Assembly (NCBI RefSeq): GCF_006334915.2
Contig: NZ_VDMA02000005.1
Location: forward strand, 186,001-250,000
Source of the DNA: Microbispora catharanthi
Lineage (GTDB): Bacteria > Actinomycetota > Actinomycetes > Streptosporangiales > Streptosporangiaceae
Reading direction: 5' to 3'
Length of the DNA: 64,000 nucleotides
Below the pieces are notes generated by a model. The model was given only the letters and a program-made list of their open reading frames with translations, was not told the DNA's origin and did no database searches. The position numbers and the translations under genes were made by a program. How positions within the stretch are numbered: the first letter of the stretch is position 1; every line of letters begins with the position of its first letter. Positions 27,919-37,598 of the stretch are shown piece after piece.

Positions 27919-29118
27919 ATGGCACCAGTCACGATGGCCGACGTTCGCCGCGTCGGCGCCGGATTCCACAAGGACCCAGGACGATCGATGTCGCTGCGGG
28001 CGGAGACGTACACGGACCCGCGGTGGCTCGACGTCGACGTCCGGGCTGTCTTCGCCCGCACCTGGCAGTGGATTTGCCACGTGGAGAAGCTCTCGTCGCC
28101 CGGCAGCTACGTGTCGGCCACCGTGGCCGGCATGCCGATCGCGATCGTGCGCGATCGTGACGGAGCGCTGCGCGCGTTCTACAACGTCTGCAAGCACCGC
28201 GCCCACGAGTTGCTCGCCGGCTCCGGCACCACGCGCAACATCGTCTGCCCCTACCACGCGTGGACCTACGGCCTGGACGGGCAGCTGAAGGCGGCTCGTC
28301 GCGCCGACAAGATGGAGAACTTCGACAAGAGCGAGATCTGCCTCGACCAGGTGCTGGTGGAGGAGTTCGGCGGCTTCGTCTACGTGAACCTGGACCCGGG
28401 CGCCGCCCCCCTGGCCGAGCAGGCCGGGGATCTGGCGGCCGACATCGCCAGATGGGCCCCCGACGTGGCCGGACTGACCCACGCGAAGCGGCTGACCTAC
28501 GACATCGCGTCCAACTGGAAGAACGTCGTCGACAACTTCCTGGAGTGCTACCACTGTCACATCGCCCACAAGGAGTTCGTCGACCTCGTCGACATGGACA
28601 CCTACGAGGTGAAGACCCACGGCATCTGGTCGAGCCACTTCGCCGAGGCCGGCAAGCAGGAGAACGCCGCGTACGACGTCGCGGGTGCGTCGGTCACACA
28701 GCACGCGGTGTGGTGGCTGTGGCCCAACACCTGTCTGCTTCGATACCCCGGTCGCGGCAACTTCATGGTCTTGCAGATCATTCCGGCCGGTCCCGACCGC
28801 ACCCTGGAGACCTGGGACTTCTACTTCGAGACGGCCGAGCTCATGGACGCCGAGGTGGAGGCGGTGCGATACATCGACGAGGTGCTGCAGCAGCAGGACA
28901 TCACCATCGTGGAGAGCGTCCAGCGGGGCATGAACACTCCGGCCTTCGACCAGGGCCGCATCGTCTACGACCCGTCCGGCACAGGACTGTCCGAGCACGG
29001 CGTGCATCACTTCCACGGCCTGGTCCTCGACGCCTACCGGTCGTGGGTGGAAGGCGCCGCCGACCGCGATCACGGGGACGCCGCAGGCATGGCCAAGGAC
29101 GTCGGCTTTACGCTGTAG
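27919..29118 (+). CDS. Rieske-type ring-hydroxylating oxygenase alpha subunit (GbcA-like)
   Basis: 399 residues. N-terminal Rieske [2Fe-2S] domain: CKHRAHE then CPYHAWTYG, about residues 90-115. Catalytic domain with the mononuclear-iron ligands in NFLECYHCHIAH near 208-219. Overall resembles the quaternary-amine demethylases (glycine betaine, stachydrine) more than true aromatic dioxygenases, an impression supported by the BetI-like neighbour but not proven. A reductase partner is needed, yet none is nearby. ATG at 27919 lacks a ribosome site, fitting a leaderless transcript. Confidence 0.88.
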   Translation: MAPVTMADVRRVGAGFHKDPGRSMSLRAETYTDPRWLDVDVRAVFARTWQWICHVEKLSSPGSYVSATVAGMPIAIVRDRDGALRAFYNVCKHRAHELLAGSGTTRNIVCPYHAWTYGLDGQLKAARRADKMENFDKSEICLDQVLVEEFGGFVYVNLDPGAAPLAEQAGDLAADIARWAPDVAGLTHAKRLTYDIASNWKNVVDNFLECYHCHIAHKEFVDLVDMDTYEVKTHGIWSSHFAEAGKQENAAYDVAGASVTQHAVWWLWPNTCLLRYPGRGNFMVLQIIPAGPDRTLETWDFYFETAELMDAEVEAVRYIDEVLQQQDITIVESVQRGMNTPAFDQGRIVYDPSGTGLSEHGVHHFHGLVLDAYRSWVEGAADRDHGDAAGMAKDVGFTL

Positions 29119-29172
29119 ATTCGCTAGGGGGGTCAGGACGTCCATGAGACTTCCTGGGCGTGGACAGCCCGG

Positions 29173-29778
29173 TCAGCCCTTCGCGGAGACCCGGGCGCTC
29201 AGGTCCTGCCAGACCTTGTCGACCTGGGCGTCCAGGTCGTCCAGGGAACCCTCGTTGCGGATCACGATGTCGGCGATCCTCAGCCGGTCCTCGCGGGAGG
29301 CCTGGGCGGCGATCCGGGCGCGGGCGTCCGCCTCCGGCATGCCGCGAAACCGCAGCAGACGCTCCAGCCGCACCTCGTCCGGTGTGTCGACGACGATCAC
29401 CACGTCGTACAGCGGGGCCAGGTTGTTCTCGGCCAGCAGCGGCACGTCGTAGACGACGACCGCGTCGTCCGGGGCCTCTCGCTGGAGCTGCTCACTGCGC
29501 TCGCCCACCTTCGGATGGACGATCCCGTTGAGGACCTTCAGCTTCTCGGCGTCGGCGAAGACGATCGCGCCGAGCCGTTCCCGGTCGAGGGTGCCGTCGG
29601 GGCGGATCACGTTCTCGCCGAACGCCTCGACGATCTCCGCGAGCCCGGGGGTGCCGGGCTCCACGACCTCTCTGGCGATCTTGTCCGCGTCGACGACGAC
29701 GGCGCCGCGCGCCGCGAGCCGGCGCGACACCTCGCTCTTGCCCGAACCTATGCCGCCCGTGAGCCCAACTCTCAGCAC
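29173..29778 (-). CDS. coaE: Dephospho-CoA kinase
   Basis: 201 residues. Last step of coenzyme A synthesis: phosphorylates the 3'-OH of dephospho-CoA. P-loop [15 protein letters not shown] at the N-terminus, [16 protein letters not shown] substrate region, DVPLLAE motif and the lid Arg-rich segment [22 protein letters not shown] start at 29778. The GNAT gene lies ten bases upstream on the same strand, and rpsA beyond; coaE next to rpsA is a common bacterial order. Confidence 0.97.
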   Translation of the reverse strand: MLRVGLTGGIGSGKSEVSRRLAARGAVVVDADKIAREVVEPGTPGLAEIVEAFGENVIRPDGTLDRERLGAIVFADAEKLKVLNGIVHPKVGERSEQLQREAPDDAVVVYDVPLLAENNLAPLYDVVIVVDTPDEVRLERLLRFRGMPEADARARIAAQASREDRLRIADIVIRNEGSLDDLDAQVDKVWQDLSARVSAKG

Positions 29779-29788
29779 GTCCCGCAGC

Positions 29789-30259
29789 CTATCGGGCGGA
29801 CTGGTGCTGGGGCTCCCGGCGCAGGTGGACCAGCGTCAGGTGGTCCTGCACCCGTTCCCGCTGGGTCTCCCGGTAACCGAGCCGGCGGTAGAGCCGCAGG
29901 TTGCCCTCCGACAGGTGCCCCGTGAACAGGTCGAACACCGCCGCCTCGGGCACGGCCTCGTGGATCGCGGCCAGCAGCGCACTGCCGATCCCCTGCCCCT
30001 GCCGGTCGGGCGCGACCACGAGACGGCCCACCAGGCAGGTCGAATTGGACATCTGGCCCCGGACCGCGCCGACCAGCCGCCCGCCGTCCGTCGCCTTGAG
30101 CACGACCGCCGTCTCGATCACCGTACGCACCTGGTCGAGCGACTCGACGAGCGGCGCGATGAACGGGTCGCCGTAGAGCTGCGCCTCGGTCACGTACGCG
30201 GCCCGCTGCAGGGTGAGAAGCTCCCCCGCGTCCGCGGGCACGGCCCTCGCGATCTCCAC
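29789..30259 (-). CDS. GNAT family N-acetyltransferase
   Basis: 156 residues. Acetyl-CoA binding motif [21 protein letters not shown] (the Q/RxxGxG/A loop), followed by [18 protein letters not shown], the usual GNAT motif B. Acceptor unknown. A GTG at 30259 or 30262 begins the conserved [16 protein letters not shown]; upstream frame is low complexity. Ten bases before coaE, so the two may be co-transcribed. Confidence 0.88.
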   Translation of the reverse strand: MEIARAVPADAGELLTLQRAAYVTEAQLYGDPFIAPLVESLDQVRTVIETAVVLKATDGGRLVGAVRGQMSNSTCLVGRLVVAPDRQGQGIGSALLAAIHEAVPEAAVFDLFTGHLSEGNLRLYRRLGYRETQRERVQDHLTLVHLRREPQHQSAR

Positions 30260-30341
30260 CACGAGGGCCACCCTATCGGCACGCCCGCCTCCGCCAACCG
30301 GCGGAAGGTGTCCCCTGCTCGCGACGAACCGCGGAAAGGGG

Positions 30342-30367
30342 AAAGGCCCCGCCGAAGCGGGGCCTTT
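30342..30367 (-). terminator. Rho-independent terminator of rpsA
   Basis: AAAGGCCCCGC (30342-30352) pairs with GCGGGGCCTTT (30357-30367). On the minus strand the loop reads TTCG, a stable tetraloop. Located about 50 bases past the rpsA stop. Confidence 0.85.
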
Positions 30368-30416
30368 CGTGGTGCTGTGGAGGACTCGGCTGGACCTCCG
30401 GTCGGGAGACCGGGTG

Positions 30417-31883
30417 TCAGCTCTGGCCGCCCGCCAGCTTCTCGCGCAGGGCGGCGAGGGCCTCGTCGGAGGCGAGGGCGCCGCCGCCGCCGGACTGCGC
30501 GGAGGTGGTCTCGCCGCTGTAGGACGACGGAGCGGCCTCGCTGGCCGCCGCCTCCTCCTGGCGGGCCTTCTCGATCTGCGAGCGGTGCGCCTCGAAGCGG
30601 GCCTGGGCCTCGGCGTACTGCCGCTCCCACTCCTCACGCTGCTTGTCGAAGCCCTCGAGCCACTCGCCGGTCTCGGCGTCGAAGCCCTCGGGGTAGATGT
30701 AGTTGCCCTGGTCGTCGTAGGTCGCCGCCATGCCGTACAGCGTGGGGTCGAACTCGACCTCGGCGCCGACGCCCTCGTTGGCCTGCTTGAGGGACAGCGA
30801 GATGCGGCGGCGGTCCAGGTCGATGTCGATGATCTTCACGAAGATCTCGTCGCCGACCTGCACGACCTGCTCCGGGATCTCCACGTGGCGCTCGGCCAGC
30901 TCGGAGATGTGGACCAGGCCCTCGATGCCCTCCTCGACCCGGACGAAGGCACCGAACGGCACCAGCTTGGTGACGCGGCCGGGCACGACCTGGCCGATCT
31001 GGTGGGTCCGGGCGAACTGCTGCCACGGGTCCTCCTGCGTCGCCTTGAGCGACAGCGAGACCCGCTCGCGCTCCATGTCGACGTCGAGAACCTCGACCGT
31101 GACCTCCTGGCCCACCTCGACGACCTCGGACGGGTGGTCGATGTGCTTCCAGGACAGCTCGGAAACGTGCACCAGGCCGTCGACGCCGCCGAGGTCCACG
31201 AACGCACCGAAGTTGACGATCGAGGACACGACGCCCTTGCGGACCTGGCCCTTCTGAAGGGTGTTGAGGAACGTCTGGCGAACCTCGGACTGCGTCTGCT
31301 CCAGCCAGGCACGGCGGGACAGGACCACGTTGTTGCGGTTCTTGTCCAGCTCGATGATCTTGGCCTCGAGCTCGCGCCCGACGTACGGCTGCAGGTCGCG
31401 GACGCGGCGCATCTCCACCAGGGAGGCGGGGAGGAAGCCGCGCAGACCGATGTCGAGGATCAGGCCACCCTTGACGACCTCGATGACCGTGCCGGTGACG
31501 ATGCCGTCCTCGTCCTTGATCTTCTCGATCGTGCCCCAGGCGCGCTCGTACTGGGCGCGCTTCTTGGACAGGATGAGGCGGCCTTCCTTGTCCTCCTTCT
31601 GGAGAACCAGGGCCTCGACGTGCTCTCCGACCTCGACAACCTCGGCCGGGTCGACATCGTGCTTGATCGAGAGCTCGCGCGACGGGATAACGCCCTCGGT
31701 CTTGTAGCCAATGTCGAGCAAGACCTCGTCTCGATCGACCTTGACAACGGTGCCTTCAACGATGTCTCCGTCGTTGAAGTACTTGATGGTCTCGTCGATC
31801 GCGGCGAGGAAGGCCTCCTCGGAACCGATGTCGTTGACCGCTACCTGCGGGGTGCTCGAGGTGGCCTCAGTGCTGCTCGTCAT
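30417..31883 (-). CDS. rpsA: 30S ribosomal protein S1
   Basis: 488 residues. mRNA-binding ribosomal protein that helps recruit and unfold transcripts. Four S1 (OB-fold) domains: about 35-105 (IVEGTVVKVDRDEVLLDIGYK), 120-190, 207-277 (VRKGVVSSIVNFGAFVDLGG) and 292-362 (VVPGRVTKLVPFGAFVRVEE). An acidic, Gln/Glu-rich tail of about 100 residues follows, as in other actinobacteria. ATG at 31883, with GGAG upstream; the frame extends further without start support. A 207-base gap upstream holds the promoter and leader; no gene there. Confidence 0.98.
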   Translation of the reverse strand: MTSSTEATSSTPQVAVNDIGSEEAFLAAIDETIKYFNDGDIVEGTVVKVDRDEVLLDIGYKTEGVIPSRELSIKHDVDPAEVVEVGEHVEALVLQKEDKEGRLILSKKRAQYERAWGTIEKIKDEDGIVTGTVIEVVKGGLILDIGLRGFLPASLVEMRRVRDLQPYVGRELEAKIIELDKNRNNVVLSRRAWLEQTQSEVRQTFLNTLQKGQVRKGVVSSIVNFGAFVDLGGVDGLVHVSELSWKHIDHPSEVVEVGQEVTVEVLDVDMERERVSLSLKATQEDPWQQFARTHQIGQVVPGRVTKLVPFGAFVRVEEGIEGLVHISELAERHVEIPEQVVQVGDEIFVKIIDIDLDRRRISLSLKQANEGVGAEVEFDPTLYGMAATYDDQGNYIYPEGFDAETGEWLEGFDKQREEWERQYAEAQARFEAHRSQIEKARQEEAAASEAAPSSYSGETTSAQSGGGGALASDEALAALREKLAGGQS

Positions 31884-32090
31884 GTGTGGAATTGCTCCGA
31901 ACCGGACAGATGTCGTTGTGACAGAAGCGCGGCGGGCCGTTTTTCGTTCACTGGATGATGCTGCTTCCTGGTAGCCACCAGATGACCGAGCGCGAGCCCG
32001 CTCCGTCCGTGACGCGCGCGAGCCCACAGCGCAGCGATCAGCATATGAGACGGAGCGAGCTGGGTCAATCCGAGGCAACCAGACGAACGC

Positions 32091-33155
32091 CTAGTACGTG
32101 ATCACCGACTTCGCCCGGGCCGGCGAGAGCGTTGCCCGGAGTTTACGCGGCACCGACACTCGGGCCGGATCCCCATCCGACGTATAACGCTCTCCTGGAT
32201 GTTTGGCGAGCCAGTCGAGCCAGTAGGTCGTGCACCAGCGCCGGCATTCGCCGTGTTTTCCATTGGACTGGATCCTCGGGATCGCGTATCGCGGGAAACT
32301 TTTCGCGTAGGGCGAAACCGTGGGCTGCGCCCCGGCCAGGAAGACGGCGTCGAAGTGGTAGCGGGTGCCGTCCCACGTGCCGTCGTGCGCCCTGCTCAGC
32401 TTCCTGGGCCGCGACCCGTACGGGAGCGCGAAGGTCGTCGAGGCCGGCGCGCCGATCTTCTTCAGCAGCCGCTCCTGCCGGACGATCTGCTCGCCGACCC
32501 GCTTGTTGGAGAGCCGGCGGAGATCGGGATGGGAGTAGGTGTGGTTGGCCACCTCGAAGCCGTGGTCGGCCAGCCACTTCACCGCCTGTTTCTGCCGCTC
32601 CCGGTCGCGCAGGCCGAAGGGGTCGCGGTTGACCCAGAAGGTGGCGGTGGGCCGGAAGTTCGGGTACTTCGCCGCGACCTCGTAGATGATGCCGACGGCC
32701 GTGTCGTTCTTCGGCATGCCGTTCTGGTCCATCGCGAAGTGGCTGGGGTGGCCGTCGTCGAAGGTCAGGACGACCGGATGGGTCCCGGCCGGGATGTCGA
32801 TCTTTCTGGCGACCAGTTCGGCCGCGGTGATCGGCACATAGCCGTCCTTGGCCAGGCGCTCCAGTTCCTTGCGCAGCTGGGCGGGGGTGCGGTCGATGGA
32901 CGCCAGCCGCTTGGGCAGGATGCGGTGGTACATGATCACGGGCACCAGGCCGGCCTCGTTCGCCTTGACCTTCTTGGCCGACTCGGCGGTCGCCTTCGGC
33001 GGGGCCGCGCTGGGCGACGGCGACGGCGACCGCGGCTGCGCCCGCACCTGTGACCGTTCCTCGCCCGTGGACCGGGGCAGCAGCACGAGCGCGACAAGAC
33101 CGATCACGACAACGACGACATTGGCGATTGCAGTCATTCGGGCAAGGTTGCGCAC
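32091..33155 (-). CDS. Secreted or membrane-anchored polysaccharide deacetylase
   Basis: 354 residues. One N-terminal hydrophobic segment (about 10-28) serves as signal anchor, then a Pro/Ser-rich linker. NodB domain from about 70: VIMYHRI, catalytic base and metal ligand in TFDDGHPSHF, and metal-binding NHTYSHPDL. FALPYGSRP supplies the later Arg/Asp region. Likely de-N-acetylates a cell-envelope or extracellular glycan. GTG at 33155 used; an internal ATG at 33137 would shorten the N-terminus by six residues. Divergent from the DUF2127 gene, only 38 bases away. Confidence 0.9.
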   Translation of the reverse strand: MRNLARMTAIANVVVVVIGLVALVLLPRSTGEERSQVRAQPRSPSPSPSAAPPKATAESAKKVKANEAGLVPVIMYHRILPKRLASIDRTPAQLRKELERLAKDGYVPITAAELVARKIDIPAGTHPVVLTFDDGHPSHFAMDQNGMPKNDTAVGIIYEVAAKYPNFRPTATFWVNRDPFGLRDRERQKQAVKWLADHGFEVANHTYSHPDLRRLSNKRVGEQIVRQERLLKKIGAPASTTFALPYGSRPRKLSRAHDGTWDGTRYHFDAVFLAGAQPTVSPYAKSFPRYAIPRIQSNGKHGECRRWCTTYWLDWLAKHPGERYTSDGDPARVSVPRKLRATLSPARAKSVITY

Positions 33156-33193
33156 AGTTATTTGACCTTACTGCCCGACGTGTCCGCATTCAC

Positions 33194-34009
33194 ATGTGTT
33201 GCAATTTTCCTGTGGACTGGAGCTTGCGTGCCTGCGGACGGCACGGGCACGTTACGTACGCCCCGGACGAGGAGGCGCTGCGGAGCCGCCTGCGCGCCGA
33301 GACCGCGCTGGGCGAGGCGTGGCGCTGCCTGCGCTGCGGCGACTTCACCCTGGGCCCTCCGCGCGGTGCCGGACCGGCCGGCGACGCACCCGTGGTGCTG
33401 CGGGGCCGGGCCCTGCGGGACGCCGCCGTGCTACGGCTGATCGCGGTCTTCCGCTGGGCCAAGGCCGTTCTCGTGATCGCGGGAGCGTACGGCGTGTGGC
33501 GGTTCCGGGCCCACCACGACGCCGTACGGCGGGCGTTCGACCAGGACCTCCCGCTGGTCAAGCCGCTGGCCCACAAGCTCGGGTGGAACCTCGACCAGTC
33601 GGGCGTGGTGCACACGCTGCGGACCGCGCTGGGCGCGCGGACGACGACCCTCACCTGGATCTTCCTCGCCCTGCTCGCCCTCGCGGCCCTGCTGCTGACC
33701 GAGGGGATCGGCCTGTGGCTGCTGAGGCGATGGGGCGAGTACTTCTCGGTGATCGTCACCTCGGCGTTCATCCCGGTGGAGATCTACGAGATCGCCGAGA
33801 AGGTGAGCCCGTTCCGGATCGTGATCCTCCTGATCAACATCGCGGCCGTGCTCTACATCGCGCTCAGCAAGCGCCTTTTCGGACTGCGCGGCGGGCGGGC
33901 GGCGTACGAGACGGAGCGGCACGAGGCGAGCCTGCTGGAGGTCGAGCAGGCGGGCCTGGCCCTGGCCGGACGGGACCACAGGCCCACCCGTCCGACCGGC
34001 CGCCCCTGA
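33194..34009 (+). CDS. DUF2127 membrane protein with N-terminal zinc-ribbon-like segment
   Basis: 271 residues. The first 60 residues contain ACGRHGH and WRCLRCGDF, a Cys/His set that could bind zinc. The rest is a DUF2127 membrane domain with about four TM segments (near 90-108, 155-175, 180-200, 210-230), including VTSAFIPVEIYEIAEKVSPF, a strongly conserved block of that family. Function unknown. Start ATG at 33194 is in the short divergent promoter region with no obvious ribosome site; a GTG at 33215 is possible. Confidence 0.78.
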   Translation: MCCNFPVDWSLRACGRHGHVTYAPDEEALRSRLRAETALGEAWRCLRCGDFTLGPPRGAGPAGDAPVVLRGRALRDAAVLRLIAVFRWAKAVLVIAGAYGVWRFRAHHDAVRRAFDQDLPLVKPLAHKLGWNLDQSGVVHTLRTALGARTTTLTWIFLALLALAALLLTEGIGLWLLRRWGEYFSVIVTSAFIPVEIYEIAEKVSPFRIVILLINIAAVLYIALSKRLFGLRGGRAAYETERHEASLLEVEQAGLALAGRDHRPTRPTGRP

Positions 34010-34036
34010 CCCGTCGCCCGGCGAACCAGCCCAATG

Positions 34037-34106
34037 TGACGAGCCCGGTGGCATCAGCCCGGCGTGACGAGCCCGGCATGACGAGCTCGGTGCGATGAGC
34101 CCGGCG
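34037..34106. repeat. 14-bp tandem repeat, five copies
   Basis: Units start at 34037, 34051, 34065, 34079 and 34093, consensus TGACGAGCCCGGYG with up to four changes per copy. It fills most of the 117 bases between the convergent DUF2127 and polA stops. Confidence 0.85.
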
Positions 34107-34126
34107 AACCCCGACTCGGGTCGCGG

Positions 34127-36808
34127 TCAGTGGCCGGCGTCCTCCCAGGTGGTTCCGACGCCCACGCTGACCTCCAGCGGCACGCTCAAGTCATAGGCCC
34201 GGCACATCTGCGTGCGCACGACCTCGGTCAGCTCCTCCAGCTCGCCCGGCGCGACCTCGAACACCAGCTCGTCGTGGACCTGGAGCAGCATGCGGGAGCG
34301 CATGCCCTCGATCGCCTTCTGCACGTTCAGCATGGCGACCTTGATGATGTCGGCGGCCGAGCCCTGGATGGGCGCGTTGAGCGCCATCCGCTCGGCCATC
34401 TCCCGGCGCTGCCGGTTGTCGCTGGTCAGGTCGGGCAGGTAGCGGCGGCGGCCGAGGATGGTCTCGGTGTAGCCGTCCTTGCGGGCCAGGGCGACGATCG
34501 ACTCCAGGTAGTCGCGGACGCCGCCGAACTCCTCGAAGTACTCCTCCTTGAGCGCCCTGGCCTCCGCGACGGGGATGTTGAGCTGCCCCGACAGGCCGAA
34601 GTCGGACAGGCCGTAGGCCAGGCCGTAGTTCATGGCCTTGATCCGGGCGCGCAGGTCGGCGTCCACCTGCTCGGGAGGCAGGTCGAAGACGCGGGACGCG
34701 GTGGCCTGGTGGAAGTCGTGGCCCGACTCGAAGGCCGCGATCAGCGACTCGTCCCGGGACAGGTGGGCCATGATCCGCAGCTCGATCTGGCTGTAGTCGG
34801 CCGTCAGCAGCGTGTCGTAGCCCTCCCCCACCACGAAGCCCTTGCGGATGCGCCGGCCCTCGACGGTGCGGATCGGGATGTTCTGCAGGTTGGGCTTCTC
34901 GCTCGACAGCCGCCCGGTGGCCGCCACGATCTGGTTGAACGTGGTGTGGATCCGCCCGTCGTCGGCGATCTCCTTGATCAGGCCCTCGACCGTGGTGCGC
35001 AGCTTGGTCTGGTCGCGGTGGCGCAGCAGGATCACCGGCAGCTCGTTGTCGGTCTGCTGGGCCAGCCAGGCGAGCGCGTCGGCGTCGGTCGTGTAGCCCG
35101 TCTTGATCTTCTTGGTCTTGGGCAGGCCGAGCTTGCCGAACAGGATCTCCTGCAACTGCTTGGGCGAGCCGAGGTTGAACTGCTCCCCCACCGCCTGGTG
35201 GGCGGCCTCGACCGCCTGCTTGACGGCCGCGCCGAACTCGGCCTCCAGCGCCGCGAAGTACTGCCGGTCGGCGGCGATGCCGGCCCGCTCCATCTCGGCC
35301 AGCACCCGCACCAGCGGGAGCTCGACCTCGGTCACCAGCCGGGTGCCGCCGCGCTTGGACAGGTGGGACTCCAGCGCGTCGGCCAGGTCGCGCACGGCCT
35401 GGGCCCGCAGCGCCAGATCCCGGGCCACGCCCTCGTCGGCGTCCTCGAACAGGGAGGTCTGCCCGCCGGGCGCGGACTCCGCCCGCAGCTCGCGGTGGAG
35501 GTAGCGCAGGACCAGGTCGTCGAGCGGAAACGACCGCTGCCCCGGCATCGCGAGATACGCGGCGAGCGCCGTGTCGCAGGTGAGACCGCGCAGGTCGTGC
35601 CCGTGGGCCCACAGCGCGAGCAGCGGCCCCTTGGCGTCGTGCACGGCTTTCGGCCTGTCGTCGTCGGCCAGCCAGGCGTGCAGCGCCGCCTCGTCCTCCT
35701 CGGTGAGGCGGGTGGGGTCGAGATAGGCGGCGCCGCCCGGCGAGGCGATCGCCAGGCCCTCGAACCGCCCGGTGCCGCTGCCGTACGCGCCCTGGAAGGC
35801 CAGCCCGGCGCGGTCCTCGGGGAGGGCGGCCAGCCAGCCGGCCACCTGGCCCGGCTCGAGCGCGGTCACCTCGAGCTCGAAGCCCTCGCCCGCCTCCGGT
35901 TCCGTGGTGCCGAGGGTCTTGAACAGGCGCTCGCGCAGTTCGCCGCGGATCTGCAGCGCGTCGAGGAGCTTGTTGACCTCCTCGCGGTCCCACAGGCCCA
36001 TGGTCAGCGCGGACACCTCGGCGTCGACCGGGGCGTCGCGCTTCAGCTCGGTCAGCATCCGGTTGTGGATCACCTGGCCGAGGTGCTCGCGGAGCTTGTC
36101 GCCGACCTTGCCCTTCACCTCGTCGGCCCGCCGGACCAGCTCGTCCAGCGAGCCGTACTCGGAGATCCACTTGGTGGCGGTCTTCTCCCCCACGCTCGGG
36201 ATGCTCGGCAGGTTGTCACTCGGGTCGCCGCGCAGGGCCGCGAAGTCCGGATACTGCGCCGGGGTGAGGCCGTACTTCTCCGTGACGGCCTCGGGGGTGA
36301 AGCGGGTCATGTCGCTGATGCCCCGCCTGGTCATCAGCACCGTGACTCTGTCGTCCACGAGCTGGAGCGCGTCGCGGTCGCCGGTCACGATGAGCACGTT
36401 CATGCCTTCGCCCGAGGCCCGCGTCGCCAGCGTCGCGATCAGGTCGTCCGCCTCGAAGCCGGCCACGGACATGCGGGGGATCCGCAGCGCGTCGAGCAGC
36501 TCGAAGATGAGCTGCACCTGGCCGCGGAAGTCCTCGGGGGTCTCCGTCCTGTTGGCCTTGTAGCCGTCGTACGCCTCGTGCCTGAAGGTCGGCTCGCTCC
36601 GGTCGAAGCACACCGCGACGTGGCTCGGCTGCTCGTCGCGCAGGATGTTGGCCAGCATCGAGGTGAAGCCGTACACCGCCTCGGTGTGCTGACCGTCGGT
36701 GGTCATGAGGTTCGCGTCCTTCAACGCGTAGAACGCGCGATAAGCAAGAGAATGCCCGTCCAGGAGCAGCAGACACGGACGGGTGGGGGTCGCTTCACTC
36801 TTCGGCAC
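34127..36808 (-). CDS. polA: DNA polymerase I
   Basis: 893 residues. Repair and Okazaki-fragment polymerase. N-terminal 5'-3' exonuclease (1-290): DGHSLAYRAFYAL, GFEADDLIAT and VTGDRDALQLV. The middle 3'-5' exonuclease-like domain lacks the DxE and other acidic metal ligands (QGAYGSGTGRFEGLA in that place), so proofreading is predicted absent, as in mycobacterial and Streptomyces enzymes. Polymerase motifs A (TADYSQIELRIMAHL), B (RIKAMNYGLAYGLSDFG) and C (QVHDELVFEV) are intact. Full length. Confidence 0.98.
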   Translation of the reverse strand: MPKSEATPTRPCLLLLDGHSLAYRAFYALKDANLMTTDGQHTEAVYGFTSMLANILRDEQPSHVAVCFDRSEPTFRHEAYDGYKANRTETPEDFRGQVQLIFELLDALRIPRMSVAGFEADDLIATLATRASGEGMNVLIVTGDRDALQLVDDRVTVLMTRRGISDMTRFTPEAVTEKYGLTPAQYPDFAALRGDPSDNLPSIPSVGEKTATKWISEYGSLDELVRRADEVKGKVGDKLREHLGQVIHNRMLTELKRDAPVDAEVSALTMGLWDREEVNKLLDALQIRGELRERLFKTLGTTEPEAGEGFELEVTALEPGQVAGWLAALPEDRAGLAFQGAYGSGTGRFEGLAIASPGGAAYLDPTRLTEEDEAALHAWLADDDRPKAVHDAKGPLLALWAHGHDLRGLTCDTALAAYLAMPGQRSFPLDDLVLRYLHRELRAESAPGGQTSLFEDADEGVARDLALRAQAVRDLADALESHLSKRGGTRLVTEVELPLVRVLAEMERAGIAADRQYFAALEAEFGAAVKQAVEAAHQAVGEQFNLGSPKQLQEILFGKLGLPKTKKIKTGYTTDADALAWLAQQTDNELPVILLRHRDQTKLRTTVEGLIKEIADDGRIHTTFNQIVAATGRLSSEKPNLQNIPIRTVEGRRIRKGFVVGEGYDTLLTADYSQIELRIMAHLSRDESLIAAFESGHDFHQATASRVFDLPPEQVDADLRARIKAMNYGLAYGLSDFGLSGQLNIPVAEARALKEEYFEEFGGVRDYLESIVALARKDGYTETILGRRRYLPDLTSDNRQRREMAERMALNAPIQGSAADIIKVAMLNVQKAIEGMRSRMLLQVHDELVFEVAPGELEELTEVVRTQMCRAYDLSVPLEVSVGVGTTWEDAGH

Positions 36809-36870
36809 ATCCGCAGCCTAGTCTCCCTGTACGACAGAAAACCCGTGCTCTTCCCACAGGAGGCGTCCCC

Positions 36871-37287
36871 TTGACCTTGACGAATCCCGAGGAGTTCGTG
36901 TCGTCGATGAACGCGCCCGGGGACCACCTGCACCAGCGGATGGGCCTCGAGATCCTGGAGGCCAGTGCCGAGCGGGTCGTCGGCCGCATGCCCGTCAAGG
37001 GCAACACGCAGCCGCACGGGCTTCTGCACGGCGGCGCGTCCTGCGTGCTGGCCGAGACCCTCGGCTCGACCGGCGCCGCCCTGCACGCCGGCGCGGGCAG
37101 GATCGCCGTCGGCATCGAGATCAACGCCACCCACCACCGCTCCGCCACCTCGGGCCACGTCACGGCCGTCGCCACCCGCGTGCACGGCGGGCGCACGCTT
37201 GCGACGTACGCCATCGAGATCACCGACGACGAGGGCCGGGCGGTCTGCACGGCCCGTCTGACCTGCATGCTCAGGGACGCTCGCTGA
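36871..37287 (+). CDS. Hotdog-fold thioesterase, PaaI/YbgC-like
   Basis: 138 residues. QPHGLLHGGASCVLAETLGS is the PaaI-type active-site block (His-Gly-Gly, then Glu on the long helix). Hydrolyses an acyl- or aryl-CoA. Start is TTG at 36871: AGGAGG lies seven bases before it and no ATG or GTG is available. Divergent from polA with 62 bases between; this pairing is common in actinobacteria. Confidence 0.9.
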   Translation: MTLTNPEEFVSSMNAPGDHLHQRMGLEILEASAERVVGRMPVKGNTQPHGLLHGGASCVLAETLGSTGAALHAGAGRIAVGIEINATHHRSATSGHVTAVATRVHGGRTLATYAIEITDDEGRAVCTARLTCMLRDAR

Positions 37288-37398
37288 GGCCGCCCGGCTC
37301 GCGGGCCGCGCGCGCCCGCGAGCCGGCCGGGCGAGCACTACGAAAACCCCTTACGACGCATTGGGCCTCATACCGGAACGGCTTGCGACTCTCTTTGC

Positions 37399-37513
37399 AC
37401 CGGAGTCGCTCCGGTCGCTACCGTTGTGGCTCCAGAGCCCGTGGGAAGACCGAGTAGACAACGTGCGGAGCCGGGGAAGCTGTGTACGGTCCCAAAGGTC
37501 CTCCCACGGGCTC
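37399..37513. ncRNA. Candidate structured RNA element between thioesterase and livH
   Basis: Two hairpins in a 451-base region without a gene (37288-37738). First, ACCGGAG-TCG-CTCCGGT (37399-37415). Second, a 12-bp perfect stem GAGCCCGTGGGA (37435-37446) with TCCCACGGGCTC (37502-37513), extended inward by GACC/GGTC, closing a 55-base domain with further GACCG/CGGTC pairing. It matches no riboswitch family I can name; could be a liv leader element, an antisense RNA or a complex terminator. Strand undecided. Confidence 0.35.
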
Positions 37514-37598
37514 ATGCTCTTCCACAGCACCGACCCGGCGGTTGACTCCTTACATGCCCTGACCTGCGAACCCTTTCTCACGTCAGTGACACACCATG

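Noticed and set aside
34130..36874. 914-codon open frame antisense to polA
   Set aside because: polA is full length with all polymerase motifs; the antisense product has no family features.
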